DNA of 64,000 nt from Ascarosepion bandense (GCA_037127315.1 JBBBDQ010001271.1:2521001-2585000), one strand, 5' to 3'; shown: positions 32,981-43,575, counted from the stretch's first letter. Numbers and translations: made by a program. The notes: generated by a model not told the origin, from the sequence alone.

Positions 32981-33560
32981 TCAGGAGCACAGCAGAGAGT
33001 GGTTGATGTTGCATTTAAATTCTTGCACATTAAAGCTGATTGAAAAGCATGGAGCCAGAAGTGAGTTCTACAAATGAGAAATACAAGACAAGAAACTGCT
33101 TGTATACAGCTTACAATTATATCTCGCCAGCTCTAAATTGATGAGACCTCAAAGACAGTCTAGTACTGCACTTAAATTCAAAAGTTCTAGATACCATAAT
33201 GAAGAGCTCATCCAAACAATTACCATAAAAGTATTTATAGAGAAAGTACAGTGAGGTAACATTATGGCGGTGGCAAAGGAGCTGAAGCCAAATGGCCAGA
33301 TCAGAGCTAATAATATTGCTGATTCTTCTTCAGATATTATCAAGGCATTCAAGATAAATAAGAAGGATATGACAGTGTTTTGCATGACACAATGAACCAA
33401 CCTTCTTAGCAGCTAACATATCAATGAATTCAATAGTCTTTTCACTTCATGTCAGCTGAGAATGTTAGCCCAAGAACCTATAAGTCACTTTCCTGGAGGC
33501 TAGCATCAGACATACTGATGGAAAGCAGAAAGGGATCTCTCAGATTATTAATGTAGAAAA
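32981..33560 (-). pseudogene. LINE lineage 1, C-terminal region relic (continues the nested copy)
   Basis: It continues the 32440-32515 copy after the MITE. In reverse it has gcatttaaattcttgcacat, gtgagttctacaaatgagaa, the YKYFHG region at 33210-33240 (ccataaaagtatttatagag), the decayed LLDKIQRR region near 33300-33345, and the KTKLL region at 33460-33545. Frame-broken. The flanking 33561-34380 is AT-rich without recognised content. Confidence 0.65.
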
Positions 33561-34380
33561 GTTTAGTTTTTGGGTTTATTACATGTGGTACTTAAATAAT
33601 GAATTATCTCACAGATTCAAAACAATTGATAAACAGCATGTTAACAATTTCTTAAAAATGTCTTCTAGTAGGATTGTTTTCTGCAAAAATGAGGTCAGAA
33701 ATAAATATATTTGTTGTTATATAAATTCTTCATAATGATATGTATTATAAGAGCTTATCAGATGAGCTTTGCAACTTTGGTTTGTATAATTGCAAGTTAA
33801 AATATGTTAATGTGAAAATGTTTAACCAAAAAGGAATTCCCAAAGAAATTCTGATGCATGATCAAATTTTGGGACACAGTTCAGGCTAAGTACTTTTCAG
33901 CAATTCTTATAGGCTGTTTAATATTCTAATCAGATTTGTTATTCTGAGGCTTAAACAGTACATTTGATTTTCATCCCTGCATACAGAATTACAAATCAGA
34001 ATCTGTATTGTTCCTGAAAAGTTTAATCAAAATGTTTTTTTGTAAAATATCTCCAGTTTCTCTTCATATAACTATCTATTCTATTGTACAAAAAAACAGT
34101 ATGACTTTATATAATTGCTGTTCATACTCCTCAACTCCCTTATTTTTAATGTTTCTCATGATAAAACAGAAGCCAGTCACTCATATACATGGTTTACTAT
34201 AACAATGAAAAAGGGTGCAAATATGCAGATTCTAACTAGTGAAAATTATGTACAACTGAATATGTTGAATGTATGATCATTATTTTTAAAATTCCAAGAT
34301 AAATATAAAATTCTTTAAATACATTATTTAGTTTCATTACTTGAAAAATAAAAAAAAATACAAATATCTCCATGACATAT

Positions 34381-34500
34381 TCTTTTTTTTTTTTTACTTT
34401 CCCTCTCAATCATTTCATTTTCTTTCTTCTTCAATCATTTCATTTTTTCTTCCTTTCTCAACCATTTCATTTACTTTTTCTTTCTCAATCATTTGCTTTC
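34381..34500. repeat. Pyrimidine-rich TTTC repeat tract
   Basis: Repeated units of catttcattttctttctt type occur over about 120 bases, similar in style to the 23.5 kb minisatellite but with a TTTC/CATT unit. Confidence 0.6.
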
Positions 34501-34527
34501 AGTAAAATCATGCTAAAAACAATAATT

Positions 34528-34615
34528 CTTGATAGATCACCAAAGTTAAGCAGTGTTGAATCCAATCAGTACTTAGATGGAGCACTGCATGAGAACACCA
34601 GTTATTGTAGCAACC
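34528..34615 (+). repeat. 5S-rRNA-derived SINE head, fragment
   Basis: Sequence tagatcaccaaagttaagca then gtgttgaatccaatcagtac and ttagatggagcac follows the internal promoter of 5S rRNA (A-box and intermediate element). It is shortened and diverged, and not an rRNA gene. Confidence 0.6.
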
Positions 34616-35004
34616 TCTGAAATAAATAACTCAGAAAGGGTTGATAAAGGGTTCTCAATCATTAAAAGTTTGTTTTTTCATTTTCTTTCTTAATTAGTTG
34701 ATTTTTTTTCTGTTTTGCTATTTTTATCATATATTTATATATTTTATCATCATTTAATTTTTTATAGTCACTTTTAATAGCTTCATTTTTGTTTCTTTCC
34801 TATCAACTCACTATGCCGCCATCTTGAATCCATGGACAAATTGTCTGCTGCTGCAGCTTGTGTTAAATAAAGCTCTATAATTTTTTAAATATTGAATTCA
34901 ATAAAATTCAAGAAACATTAAAAATAAAGAAAATACAGTACATCATAAAAGTCATAACAATTTACAAAAACAACTCAATAAAAAAATGGTATAAATATTA
35001 TCAC
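34616..35004. other. AT-rich stretch, nothing recognised
   Basis: T-rich runs, and one less AT-rich patch (atgccgccatcttgaatcca at 34813), without a motif I can assign. Confidence 0.4.
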
Positions 35005-35600
35005 CATTGTCTAAATGCTATCATCTTCTATATATCATGTTCCTTCAGAACAAGTATGAATATGGCTCTCTGCAATTTACAATCATTTAGAGCTCTCAGT
35101 AAAGTGTGTCTGTTCACTATTTCTTATAATCCCTGTTATGTTAATTATATCAAGTGAGTGTCAAATTTTCCAAATCCTCTTTGTGCCATTGAAATTTCAA
35201 CAGTCAATTTTTGATGCTATGTATTAGTGTCCTTTTTGTTTCCATTTTACCCCAAAAAATTATTGCTCACACGTTCAGTCTATGATATTCTCAGCATCCT
35301 TCTGAAGCATATTTCTGTTATCTCAAGTCTCTTCTTCATCTGTGAGAACATTGTTCAGCATTCACTACCATGTACGAGGACTGATATGATATACGGTTCA
35401 GTACTGCTTTTATTTCTAATACAATTTTTCTGTTTTTTAATACTTGGCTTAGCATTTAGAAGGCAACTTTTGCCCTCACAATGAACCTTCAAGTTTTGAT
35501 GTCACATTTTGTATCTAATGTGAAAATACTTCCTAGAGATTTCAATTTTTGTACCAGTTTAATTTTGGTATCTGGAATTTGTTTTTCACATGTTGATCTG
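35005..35600 (-). pseudogene. RTE-like LINE, C-terminal domain and 3' end, relic
   Basis: It is collinear in reverse with the other copies: 3' end ttctatatatcatgttcctt, an eroded middle, tcacacgttcagtctatgat and ctcagcatccttctgaagca (RRMLRIS region), then cattgttcagcattcactac, and the IKQVKKFK region at 35540-35570. Many substitutions and a deletion within the middle. Confidence 0.7.
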
Positions 35601-35609
35601 TATATATAC

Positions 35610-35703
35610 AACCCTGTCATTTTTTATGGGGACTAGATATCTATTGCTAATAGACAGATTCAATCTTTATGAAAATCTAGTCCCTATAAAATATGAGAGG
35701 ATT
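35610..35703. mobile_element. Small palindromic element, MITE-like
   Basis: The arms aaccctgtcattttttatgg plus ggactagat (35610-35638) and their near reverse complement at 35674-35703 enclose a 35-base centre. Overall length is 94 bases. Target duplication not clear; AT-rich bases flank both ends. Confidence 0.6.
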
Positions 35704-36489
35704 ATTTACACACCAATATTTATACAAATATCAACAATATAAGAAAGATGACTCACCCATCTCTTTTCAATATATGATAATCCAGCAGCTCAATTTTAGA
35801 ACCAAACAGCCATAAAATCTGTACATATGATTTGCTTATAGTGGCAAAAGTTTGTGCAGAATTTCAGTTGCTTTTTTGGCTTGAGGCAAAAAAGACCTGA
35901 GCCAAATAATCCCAGCTGAGGTTAAATTTGCCTCCTCTAGCAAATACTACAGCTTATAAGCACATGGCATTTTTTCAATTTATGAATAAATTTTTCAGAC
36001 ATATTAATAGATGCTTGCAGTTCTCAATTTGGGAAAACCCAAGTCTTACTATTTCCTCTTCTTGGTATATATCTTTGTCTAGGACATAGTAATGAATCTG
36101 CTCCATTTGAATTTGGAGTCTTATATGGCTTCTCCAGAAACACAGAAGAATTTCTATATTATATACAAAAGCTTTCCATTTTGTTTCTCCTAAGAGCCTG
36201 CTTTTCTGTGTAGATATATGTGATATATTTTTTTGTGTATGTATATATTGTTTTCTGTATGTCTTAGTGGTATAAATGACTCTCTAAAAACAAAGCATGT
36301 TTGTCATTCCTTTTCCTTTCAGTTTTATTCCACCGTGAATTATATCATGGATATAATAACGCCTATAATGGGTGGGGGAATACAAATGGGATCTCTCCCC
36401 TTATATAGTAACCACCACATGATATTATTTACCTGACAATGGATATTATTATCACCCATTAATTGTTTAACATTATGTATTATTATTTT
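35704..36489. other. AT-rich stretch, nothing recognised
   Basis: No repeat or frame was recognised. A 67-codon frame at 36233 has no supporting feature. Confidence 0.4.
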
Positions 36490-36762
36490 ATTTAATCAGG
36501 GAGCCAAGTTCAAATTCCAGTTGAATTCATTGCATTCACTTACATGCAAATACCTTTGGAAAGGTATTAGTCCATCTCTTCCTTCCAGTTATGGGTTAAA
36601 TAACAGGACAGATTGGGTTCTATAGCCTTAGCTGACAACCATTCTACTGCAGAAAGCAATGGCAACCTACTGTGGGATAATCTTCTGCCCAGTTAGTCAT
36701 GTTTCTTTCGAGACATGATCACCCGAGTTTGTTTCACGTATGGCACTTAACTGACTGATTTT
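36490..36762 (+). repeat. tRNA-derived SINE, 5'-truncated
   Basis: It starts near the B-box (agccaagttcaaattcc). It runs through catgcaaatacctttggaaa, ccagttatgggttaaataac, gcaatggcaacctactgtgg and gttagtcatgtttctttcga, to ggcacttaactgactgatt. It is the plus-strand counterpart of 17806-18105. Confidence 0.7.
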
Positions 36763-37784
36763 ACTTTCATTCACATTTTTTACAGATACATTTTTACATA
36801 TTTTTTACAGAGTACTCAGATACATCAAAATCAATTTCTTGAAAAGTTTTATAAAATGTTTTATAAACTTTTCAGTCAATGAATGCCAAATGTTCCCTGT
36901 GTGAACATTTTTAATTTCACCATTAGCATTACCAATCAAAGTTTGGGAAATATAAAGAGAAACTTTTTCTTTATTCTCAACTATAAATGGAATTTCTTTG
37001 GTGGCTGTAGTAGAAGAATTCCTATCAAGTTACCCAAGCTGAATACTTACAAATGTGATTTTTCTTGTGGTTCTGTAATGCTAGCCCATGAGGTTTGAAG
37101 AACGATGTTTATTACAAAGATTTACATGTGTCATTCACTCATAGCCACATTAAAAACTCCAAATCTCAGAAAATGATAGTTTACACCTATTAGTTTTGGA
37201 TATTTCTGAACAAATTATTTACAATGCATAATATCAAGATGGAAATCTTGATTTGACAAGGCTATTTTAAGAGATTTTTGGTTAGTATTTTGGTTTCATA
37301 GCAACTTGTGGTGTTGGACAAATTTACACTTAGGGCAACCAATTCTATGTCCACTTTCCTTATTTCCAATACTAAGTTTGTTATAGATGCTCCATATACC
37401 AAAGTATTTGAAGTGTTCAGTATTTACTAATTTTGCATCCAGAATCTTTATGATGGATTCAGGGGAGGTAATAATGCTGCTTTCATTCTAATTTTATATT
37501 ATGGTTTCTACTTTGGAAAAAATTTATCTTGAGTCCTATTTCTTTAAACACATAGTATGAGCATTCAATGTGAGGTGTTCTTACTGTCTTACCATTTATA
37601 ATTAAGCAAAGAGGTAGTAACAAGGACATAGATTATAAAGAAAGAAATAAGATGATTAAATCAAAGACAAGCAGTCAGCTTTATCTTATCCTCCATTCTC
37701 TTTGATTTATCTTGTCTGGCCACAACTAATTGTGGGCAAATTTAATGAACACAAGTTTTGGCAATATTTATCTATAATTCTGAG
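36763..37784. other. AT-rich stretch with a short palindrome
   Basis: A palindrome gaaaagttttataaaa/ttttataaacttttc lies at about 36840-36873, followed by cagtcaatgaatgccaaatg, which resembles the interior of the TTAA MITE (32880-32900). The rest is unrecognised. Confidence 0.35.
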
Positions 37785-38345
37785 ATGAGGCAGTATTTAC
37801 ACTATTTACATTGTTCAGACTATCGTCCTCATCTTTACTGCCATGTTTATGATGTTTTGGTCATTGTCTGCTTCAGCCTTCTTCAGGTGCTAGGAATTTT
37901 GAACCAAACCCTTTATTATGATCATTGGGGTACATCATTCTTATTCCATGTACGATGCCACTTCTGGTAGTGATGTAGTTATTTTCCATTTACTTAACTC
38001 TCTAAGTTATTTGTTCACCCCTGCTGTAGCCTGGTATTGAATTCACAACTCTTTGAGTCAAGTTACTGGAATTGACTAATGTCTATATCCACTGGGCCAT
38101 GTGTCCTCAAGGCTACAGCAGGGGTGAACAAATAACTTAGAGAGTTAAGTGAAAGTGAAATAACTACATCACTACCAGAAGTGGCATCGTACATGGAATA
38201 AGAATGAACAGAATAAAGGGTTCAGTTCAAAATTCGTAGCATCTGAAGAACGCCAGAGCATACAATGGTGAAAACATCGTAAATTTGACAGTAAAGATGA
38301 GGACAATAGTCCAAACAATGTAAATAGTGTAAGTTTTGGCAAGTT
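37785..38345. repeat. Large palindrome of the gag-like dispersed repeat
   Basis: The left arm (37785-38031, minus orientation) and right arm (38111-38345, plus orientation) are reverse complements, with a 79-base spacer. Matching landmarks are tgtacgatgccacttctggt facing accagaagtggcatcgtaca, and tttgttcacccctgctgtag facing its complement. The left arm has a 12-base insertion near 37925. The spacer belongs to the left copy, since its reverse resembles the first bases of the window. Decayed zinc-knuckle codons are at about 38260-38310. Confidence 0.8.
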
Positions 38346-38424
38346 TACATTCTTGGTTTAAAAACGGACAAATCATTGTGGGATAACAAAATCTCAATTG
38401 ATTGAGGCATATGAAATCAATGCT

Positions 38425-38765
38425 GACAATCCCTGAGACTCTCTGCTTGATCCCATCCTCTTTCTACTTTATATCAATGGTCTGCCTAAGAACATTTACA
38501 CATCCTTAGCAAATATATATATGCATTTGATAGCACAGTGTATAGGTGCACCTGTAAATATATGCATAACCAGTGACTGACAGCAGATTCCTCCTCTAAC
38601 CTATCTCTCTATAAGGAGAAAGACTGGTTGATATCAGTCAATGCTTCCAAAACAAAACTAGGAACATTTCATCACCAAGTAGATCCTAAACTTGTGCCAA
38701 TCCTGATGAGTGATTATACCCTCAAAAAGGCTCATTACCTTAAATGACTGGATCTAAAGCTCACT
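38425..38765 (+). pseudogene. LINE reverse transcriptase core, relic
   Basis: The plus frame contains SLLDPILFLLYINGLPKNI, ANIYAFDSTVYRC and VNASKTKLGTFHHQ. These correspond to GPxLFLLYINDLP, the YADD box and WLVNFNASKTKL of lineage-1-type LINEs. The catalytic box is mutated (YAFDS in place of YADDS-type), so it is dead. The following LKKAHYLK and LDLKLTPSYIW match the LLGL-SADLKW region. Positions 38766-39037 have nothing recognised. Confidence 0.75.
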
Positions 38766-39037
38766 CCCAGTTATATCTGGACTGGTACTGACCAGTTCTG
38801 ACTGTCCATCTTCAACATAGTTCAAAAGCAACTGAAGCTATAGGGAGATGGTTAAAGTTCATTAATTTGGCCTTGTGTCATACTTAACTGAACTCCCTAC
38901 AGTTTACAGATTTATTCAGAATTATCAGATTATTATAGTTATCATTAGAAGGTTGGCATCAGAAGATTATCATCAGATTGGAAAGTGTAAATTTGTGTGG
39001 AAGAATAAGGTATACATTTTTCATGTTAAAATAGGAA

Positions 39038-39043
39038 TTTATT
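39038..39043 (-). terminator. Polyadenylation signal AATAAA
   Basis: AATAAA on the minus strand lies about 40 bases past the stop of the cysteine-rich frame at 39082. It could serve the candidate gene. In AT-rich DNA such a hexamer is common by chance. Confidence 0.3.
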
Positions 39044-39081
39044 CAAAGAAATGAATAACAAAATTGGTAGTAGTTAAAAGT

Positions 39082-39432
39082 TCAATGAGAAACAAGTAAT
39101 GAGTTAAGGGTATCAAGAGTTGAAGAAATGTTTGTAATAGTAATTTGTTGGAAAGAGTTTATGCGTATGTACATTTTTTTTTTTAACATACAACATGTGC
39201 AATACCTTGTCTTCATCAGCTGCCGACCAGGGGTGATGTCACAGTTTTGGTGGCTATGGCAGGACTGCCACCCCTGGTGCCACCAGCAGCATTTGCCACC
39301 AGGCAGGGTATGAAGATAAACTTGTTGATTGTCTCTCTTGAATATTCTCATAAAGACATAAATAAAACGATTGTTCCTCTTTGCAGTTTGTATCAGCAAT
39401 GAATGTTGTAGATGGTCACACAAATATCTCAT
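39082..39432 (-). CDS. Candidate cysteine-rich exon of a small secreted protein
   Basis: The frame is 116 codons. Its C-terminal half has a dense cysteine pattern at residues 48, 49, 58, 64, 78, 80 and 81 (CC-x8-C-x5-C-x13-C-x-CC), inside KCCWWHQGWQSC, CDITPGRQLMKTRYCTCC. The DNA here is less AT-rich than its surroundings. It lies just downstream of the signal-peptide-like frame at 39416-39664, one frame off, and a stop precedes its first methionine, so an intron or a frameshift must join the two if they are one gene. I do not recognise the family. It could be a chance frame; the clustered cysteines and flanking signals are the reason it is listed. Confidence 0.3.
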   Translation of the reverse strand: MRYLCDHLQHSLLIQTAKRNNRFIYVFMRIFKRDNQQVYLHTLPGGKCCWWHQGWQSCHSHQNCDITPGRQLMKTRYCTCCMLKKKMYIRINSFQQITITNISSTLDTLNSLLVSH

Positions 39433-39664
39433 AGATCATGATGATGCGCAAATTTTGTTTGCTTGTTGTTTTGATCTTGACCAAATCCAACTTGACGTGT
39501 TTTGTACCGTTGTTTGAATGTGGTGGGAAGCACTTTTTAAACCATACATGTATGAGCATTTGTTTGATTGGAAAGTATTTGGAAGGAGAAGAAGTAAAAT
39601 CAATCAGCACACAAGAAAGAAGGAGAAGGAGGATGATGTGCGATGCAGTTGAAGTTTCTCCCAT
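39416..39664 (-). CDS. Candidate signal-peptide exon of a small secreted protein
   Basis: The 82-codon frame begins MGETSTASHI and has a strongly hydrophobic run at residues 10-21 (IILLLLLSCVLI), then DFTSSPSKYF. This is the layout of a secretory signal peptide with likely cleavage around residues 24-27. Upstream on the minus strand are a TATA-box match (39727-39735) and a CCAAT match (39778-39784) at sensible distances. The rest of the frame has no motif I know and may be partly intron. No element family seen in this window covers it. Product unknown. Confidence 0.35.
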   Translation of the reverse strand: MGETSTASHIILLLLLSCVLIDFTSSPSKYFPIKQMLIHVWFKKCFPPHSNNGTKHVKLDLVKIKTTSKQNLRIIMIYEIFV

Positions 39665-39726
39665 TACATTTTAGTTGTGTCTCTCTCGCTGCCCCCATCT
39701 GACTGTTTGACTGAAGCTGATCAAAA

Positions 39727-39784
39727 CATTTATAGTCCTTTAAATTTTTTACACTTGATCAAAGTCTTTATGGTCTTCCATTGG
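39727..39784 (-). promoter_or_regulatory. TATA box and CCAAT motif upstream of the candidate gene
   Basis: On the minus strand, CTATAAATG (39735-39727) follows CCAATGG (39784-39778) by about 43 bases. An initiator-like aacagtcag sits about 30 bases downstream of the TATA box, giving an expected start near 39704 and a 5' leader of about 40 bases before the ATG at 39664. The spacing is canonical, but each motif alone is weak evidence. Confidence 0.35.
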
Positions 39785-40046
39785 TCAGAAAATCAATTTA
39801 ACATCTACTCACGAAATCTGATTTCGACTTTTTTGTAAGCACAAAGTCAATCCTTTTTCTTTTTAAGAAAAAACAGGATTTCACACGTCATTGTGAACTT
39901 TTGTAAAAGTAAAGAAGAAGGTTGCTTTCAATAATTAATTTCCTAATCACCACACAACCTTGTCAGTGATTAATTGTTCTCCAACCTGAAGCCCTTACAC
40001 ACAGATAAAAAGTTGCTAGTTTCTCACTACTCTATCACTGTAATAG

Positions 40047-40293
40047 ATGTTCAGAGGTGTTACCTTCCTTAGTTACACAAGTTCAAACCTTCCAACTAGA
40101 ACCCCTCATACCATATACATAATGCCAAATCATCTCCATTCCTTTCATGTTCCTTTTATAAAAAGTAAGTTCCACTTAGAAAGCTTCTTTTTCAGAACAG
40201 TTACTTTGTGGAACAAACTCTCAGGAGGATGCTTCCCTGACAACTATAACCTTGGGCACTCCAAATTCAGTATTAACCAATATCTCTCCTATA
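40047..40293 (+). pseudogene. LINE C-terminus, interrupted by Tc1
   Basis: The frame encodes SFFFRTVTLWNKLSGGCFPD and NYNLGHSKFSINQYLSY, the extreme C-terminus of lineage-1-type LINEs (counterpart of SFFSRASRLWNSLPQVCFPD). The reading stops where the Tc1 element begins at 40294. The LINE 3' UTR resumes at 41856. Confidence 0.75.
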
Positions 40294-41855
40294 CACTTCT
40301 GATCAAAATTTTAAGACCACTTAAAAATCTTTAAAAAGAAATATTTTTTTTACGGATAGATTTTAATCTCCTTCCACTTAAGGTTACCAATACTACTATC
40401 TAAAACGTTATGGAAACAAAAAGCTATATTCCAAACATTTTATTTAGAAATTTACATTTTTATAAAATGAGGCGATTTACACATGATCAAAATTATAAGA
40501 CCAGAGACAAAAATTCTACGAAATTGTACAAATAGTGTATGAAAATATTCAACAACCAAATTTAATAATGAGTTCTACCTCCACTGCTTTTGATGACTTC
40601 AAAAATTCTGTCGGGCATGCTAGAAATAAGCATTTCCATTAAGGTGCAAGGGAGGTTGCTCCAGCTTCTGAAGATGGCTTCATGAAGTTCATTTTTTGTT
40701 GAATATTGTTTGCCATTTTGATAAACATCTCTTGTCATCCATCCTCAAACATTTTCAATTGGGTTCAAGTCTGGTGAGCATGCAGGATGTCCCAAGAGAT
40801 GGACCCCATTTTCTTGTAGAAAGGTCATGGTCTGACTTGCAGCATAGATTGCAGCATTATTCTGTTGGAATAACCCTCCATCCACACACAAACGATGGCC
40901 CTCCATCATCAATGATGCTTTTTGTAGCATGCCAACATAACCAGCTGCTGTTTGACAACCCTGCACCACCTGGAGCTCCATCGTCTCTCTGTAAGAAAAG
41001 GCACCCCATACCATTAGGGACCCTCCACCACAATGACGTGTGGATAAAATTTTAGGAGGTATGTTTTTGTTATGTCAATATCATTGGAAGCCATCAGGAC
41101 CATCTAGATTGAATTTTTTCTCATCAGAAAACAGGACTTTCTTCTACTTCTCAACGTCCTATGTTTGGTATTCACAACCAAACTTTAAGTGGTCCACCTT
41201 GTGACGTGGAAGCAGCCAATGAATTTGTTTACGCTTTTTATTTACCATGCCTTTTTGTCGTAAGTGTTGTCTGATAGTCACAGGACTGCAATCAGCATCT
41301 GTGACTGCCTTAATTTGACTAGTAGAAATTCCCCCGTCTTTCATAACAACCTGTCTTATTCTCTTACTCAATGCAGGAGAAATTTTTTTGGGCCTACCAG
41401 AGGATTTTGCTTTTCCATAGTTCTCACTGTTCTTTAGAAAGTTGCAAATCACAGTTTTACTGTGATTTACCTTAGCTGCGATTGCTCACTGTGACAAACC
41501 TTGCTTATGGAATTCTAGAATTCAAGAACACTCAACTTTGATAAGTTTGCTTGCTTTAGGCATGGTAACACCTTTACTCAGTGATTGCTAATCTCTAACT
41601 GAACTAAAAACATTGGAATTACCATAGATCTAACAATTTATACCCCAGGTCTTATAATTTTGATCATGTGTAAATTGCCTCATTTTATAAAAATGTAAAT
41701 TTCTAAATAAAATGTTTGAAATATAGCTTTTTGTTTCCATAACCTTTTAGATTATAGTATTGGTAACCTTAAGCGGTAGGAGTTTAAAATCTATCTGTAA
41801 AACAAAATTTCTTTTTAAAGATTTTTAAGTGGTCTTAAATTTTTGATCATGAGTG
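40294..41855 (-). mobile_element. Complete Tc1-like transposon, 1562 bp
   Basis: TA dinucleotides at 40292-40293 and 41856-41857 are the target duplication. The ends are inverted repeats of about 100 bases or more: left cacttctgatcaaaatttta, and, read in reverse, right cactcatgatcaaaaattta; both continue with agaccacttaaaaatcttt. Sub-terminal stretches also pair (atgatcaaaattataagacc at 40483 facing ggtcttataattttgatcat at 41649). The size fits Tc1 elements. The transposase is on the minus strand and is broken, so only movement in trans would be possible. Confidence 0.92.
40562..41563 (-). pseudogene. Tc1-like DD34E transposase, inactivated by stops
   Basis: From ATG at 41563 to the stop at 40562 is 334 codons in one uninterrupted register, with no net frameshift, which is close to the usual Tc1 transposase length. 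The N-terminal helix-turn-helix (MPKASKLIKVECS, VNHSKTVICNFLKN) and the GRPKKIS linker are followed by a second DNA-binding domain (PVTIRQHLRQKG). The catalytic domain has FSDEKKFNLDGPDG (first D), FQQNNA where FQQDNA is expected (second D lost to N), and SPDLNPIE (E, 34 residues on). At least seven in-frame stops occur, several at positions where tryptophan (TGG) or arginine (CGA) is usual. It cannot make active enzyme. Confidence 0.92.
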
Positions 41856-41975
41856 TATATCCTCAAAATGTACATTTCTTAATTCCTCCTTCCCTCTCCA
41901 TTATAATAATAATCTCACTTTGTAACCATCTACTTTTAATAGCCCTTGAGCTTCATACTGAGTGAACATTTAAAA
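41856..41975 (+). mobile_element. LINE 3' UTR beyond the Tc1 insertion
   Basis: It continues the C-terminus at 40047-40293. It contains taatagcccttgagcttcat and actgagtgaac, then A-rich aaaaacaaaaacaaaaca, a typical end for this LINE subfamily. Confidence 0.55.
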
Positions 41976-43431
41976 AACAAAAACAAAACAAAAACAGTAA
42001 TCTCCTTAACCAAATGACATGTATATTATTTGATCATAGCCCATCTTTTTTTGTATCATTTCAATTTTGCATTCCTTAACATTAAAGAAAAGATTTATTT
42101 AAAAATTCAAACCATACATTCTGATTACCTATCAATTTACACATACATATCGCAACTACTCATTCCTAAATATCTTCTATGAAGATAAAATCACTTTGAA
42201 TTAATAAACTAATTTTTATTCCCTGTCATATGTTGTCATCAACTTTCATCACATATTTTATGAAAGGTATATAAATTTACTTTAACATTATAAGATCATT
42301 CTAAACAGTATTTTTTTCAAAATATGTTATCTGTTTATTTACTCACACAAAAAGTGAGTGTAAAGTTTTTAACACAATGCTACCTACCAAAGACATTCTG
42401 TGACAGACAATGCAGAGCCTTTCTTTACAGGTAATAAAGATAAGGAAATATTTAATTAAATCATTTACAATAGGGCAAGAGACATGTTAAGGTTTTATCT
42501 TAAATAGTTATCATGTGAACTACATTTTTATTACAAAAATGACATCCTAATTAAACAAAAAACATGATTCTTTATGTTGAAAGTACTTTACTAATAAATA
42601 TATTACCAACTATAAACACAGCTCAAAAACATTATATTACATCCCCAACATTTATTGAATCTGTTCTTAGAGAATCTAATGTATGTTTATTAAAAAAAAA
42701 AAGGAAAAACCATTCCCAAATCAACATGCAAAAAACTACCAAACATGATATATACTTATGAATAAACAATGTCATCTGAATCTCAAATAGTCAAACTAGA
42801 TACACTAACATACATAAAGCAATATATATGATTTTACTGTTTGGCTTGGAATCCATTAATTTCTTGGAGCTTCAAAGAGACTCATCATCACTCCTTGAAT
42901 TCAGAACATAAATTATACTAATGTTTAACAAGTCAAATGCACTTGAAGCCAGATCAACCAATCAGAATGAAACAAAACAAAAATACCACTACAAGAATTT
43001 CTATCTTCTTTTTCTCTATATCTCATTCTCTGATGAAGTTTTAATAAAAGTATTAAGAAAACAGATAAACAAAAAAATGAGACAAAACAAAACAGAAATA
43101 TTTATTCTGTAGAGAAAATTTCAATCAATGTTCTTCAATGTCTCTGTAAATAATGAAAATGTTGAACATATTCTGCTGGTGAATTAGCAAACGTGAGATG
43201 TACTGTTTATGCTATTTCGCATTTATTGCATAGAGCACTAACTTTTGTGTCCTGTTGCAATATCAGCTTGAAGTGAAACAGAATTAGCTTCTCAGTGGGA
43301 CAACATGCATGCTTCTTATTTTTCTTTTTTTTTTCCACAGGCATCATAAAAGCTTAGTGTTACTTCTGCTGATAGGGTTTTTTTCATGCATACATATCTG
43401 GCAAGAAGGGTTTAACATCTGCTGCACATTT
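41976..43431. other. AT-rich stretch, nothing recognised
   Basis: Short frames only. A less AT-rich run at 42840-42900 (cttggagcttcaaagagact) has no identified match. Confidence 0.4.
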
Positions 43432-43575
43432 AAGGTTAGAGATTCGGTCTACCCTGCTATTTAACCTCTCACTGTTGGGGGGGAAAAAAGTCTAAAAGTG
43501 AACACTTGGTTGGAATTTCAACTCGGTATAATAACTGCCTTGTCCAAAGCTGATAACCATTACACTAACTGCATA
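43432..43575 (-). repeat. tRNA-derived SINE fragment
   Basis: In reverse it matches the 5' half of the SINE: attcggtctaccctgctatt taacc, gttggaatttcaactcgg, gctgataaccattacactaa. The G-run at 43477-43483 is local. Confidence 0.55.

Noticed and set aside
39128..39313. Plus-strand 61-codon frame at the candidate gene
   Set aside because: It is the complement of the cysteine-rich minus frame, and has no signal or motif of its own.
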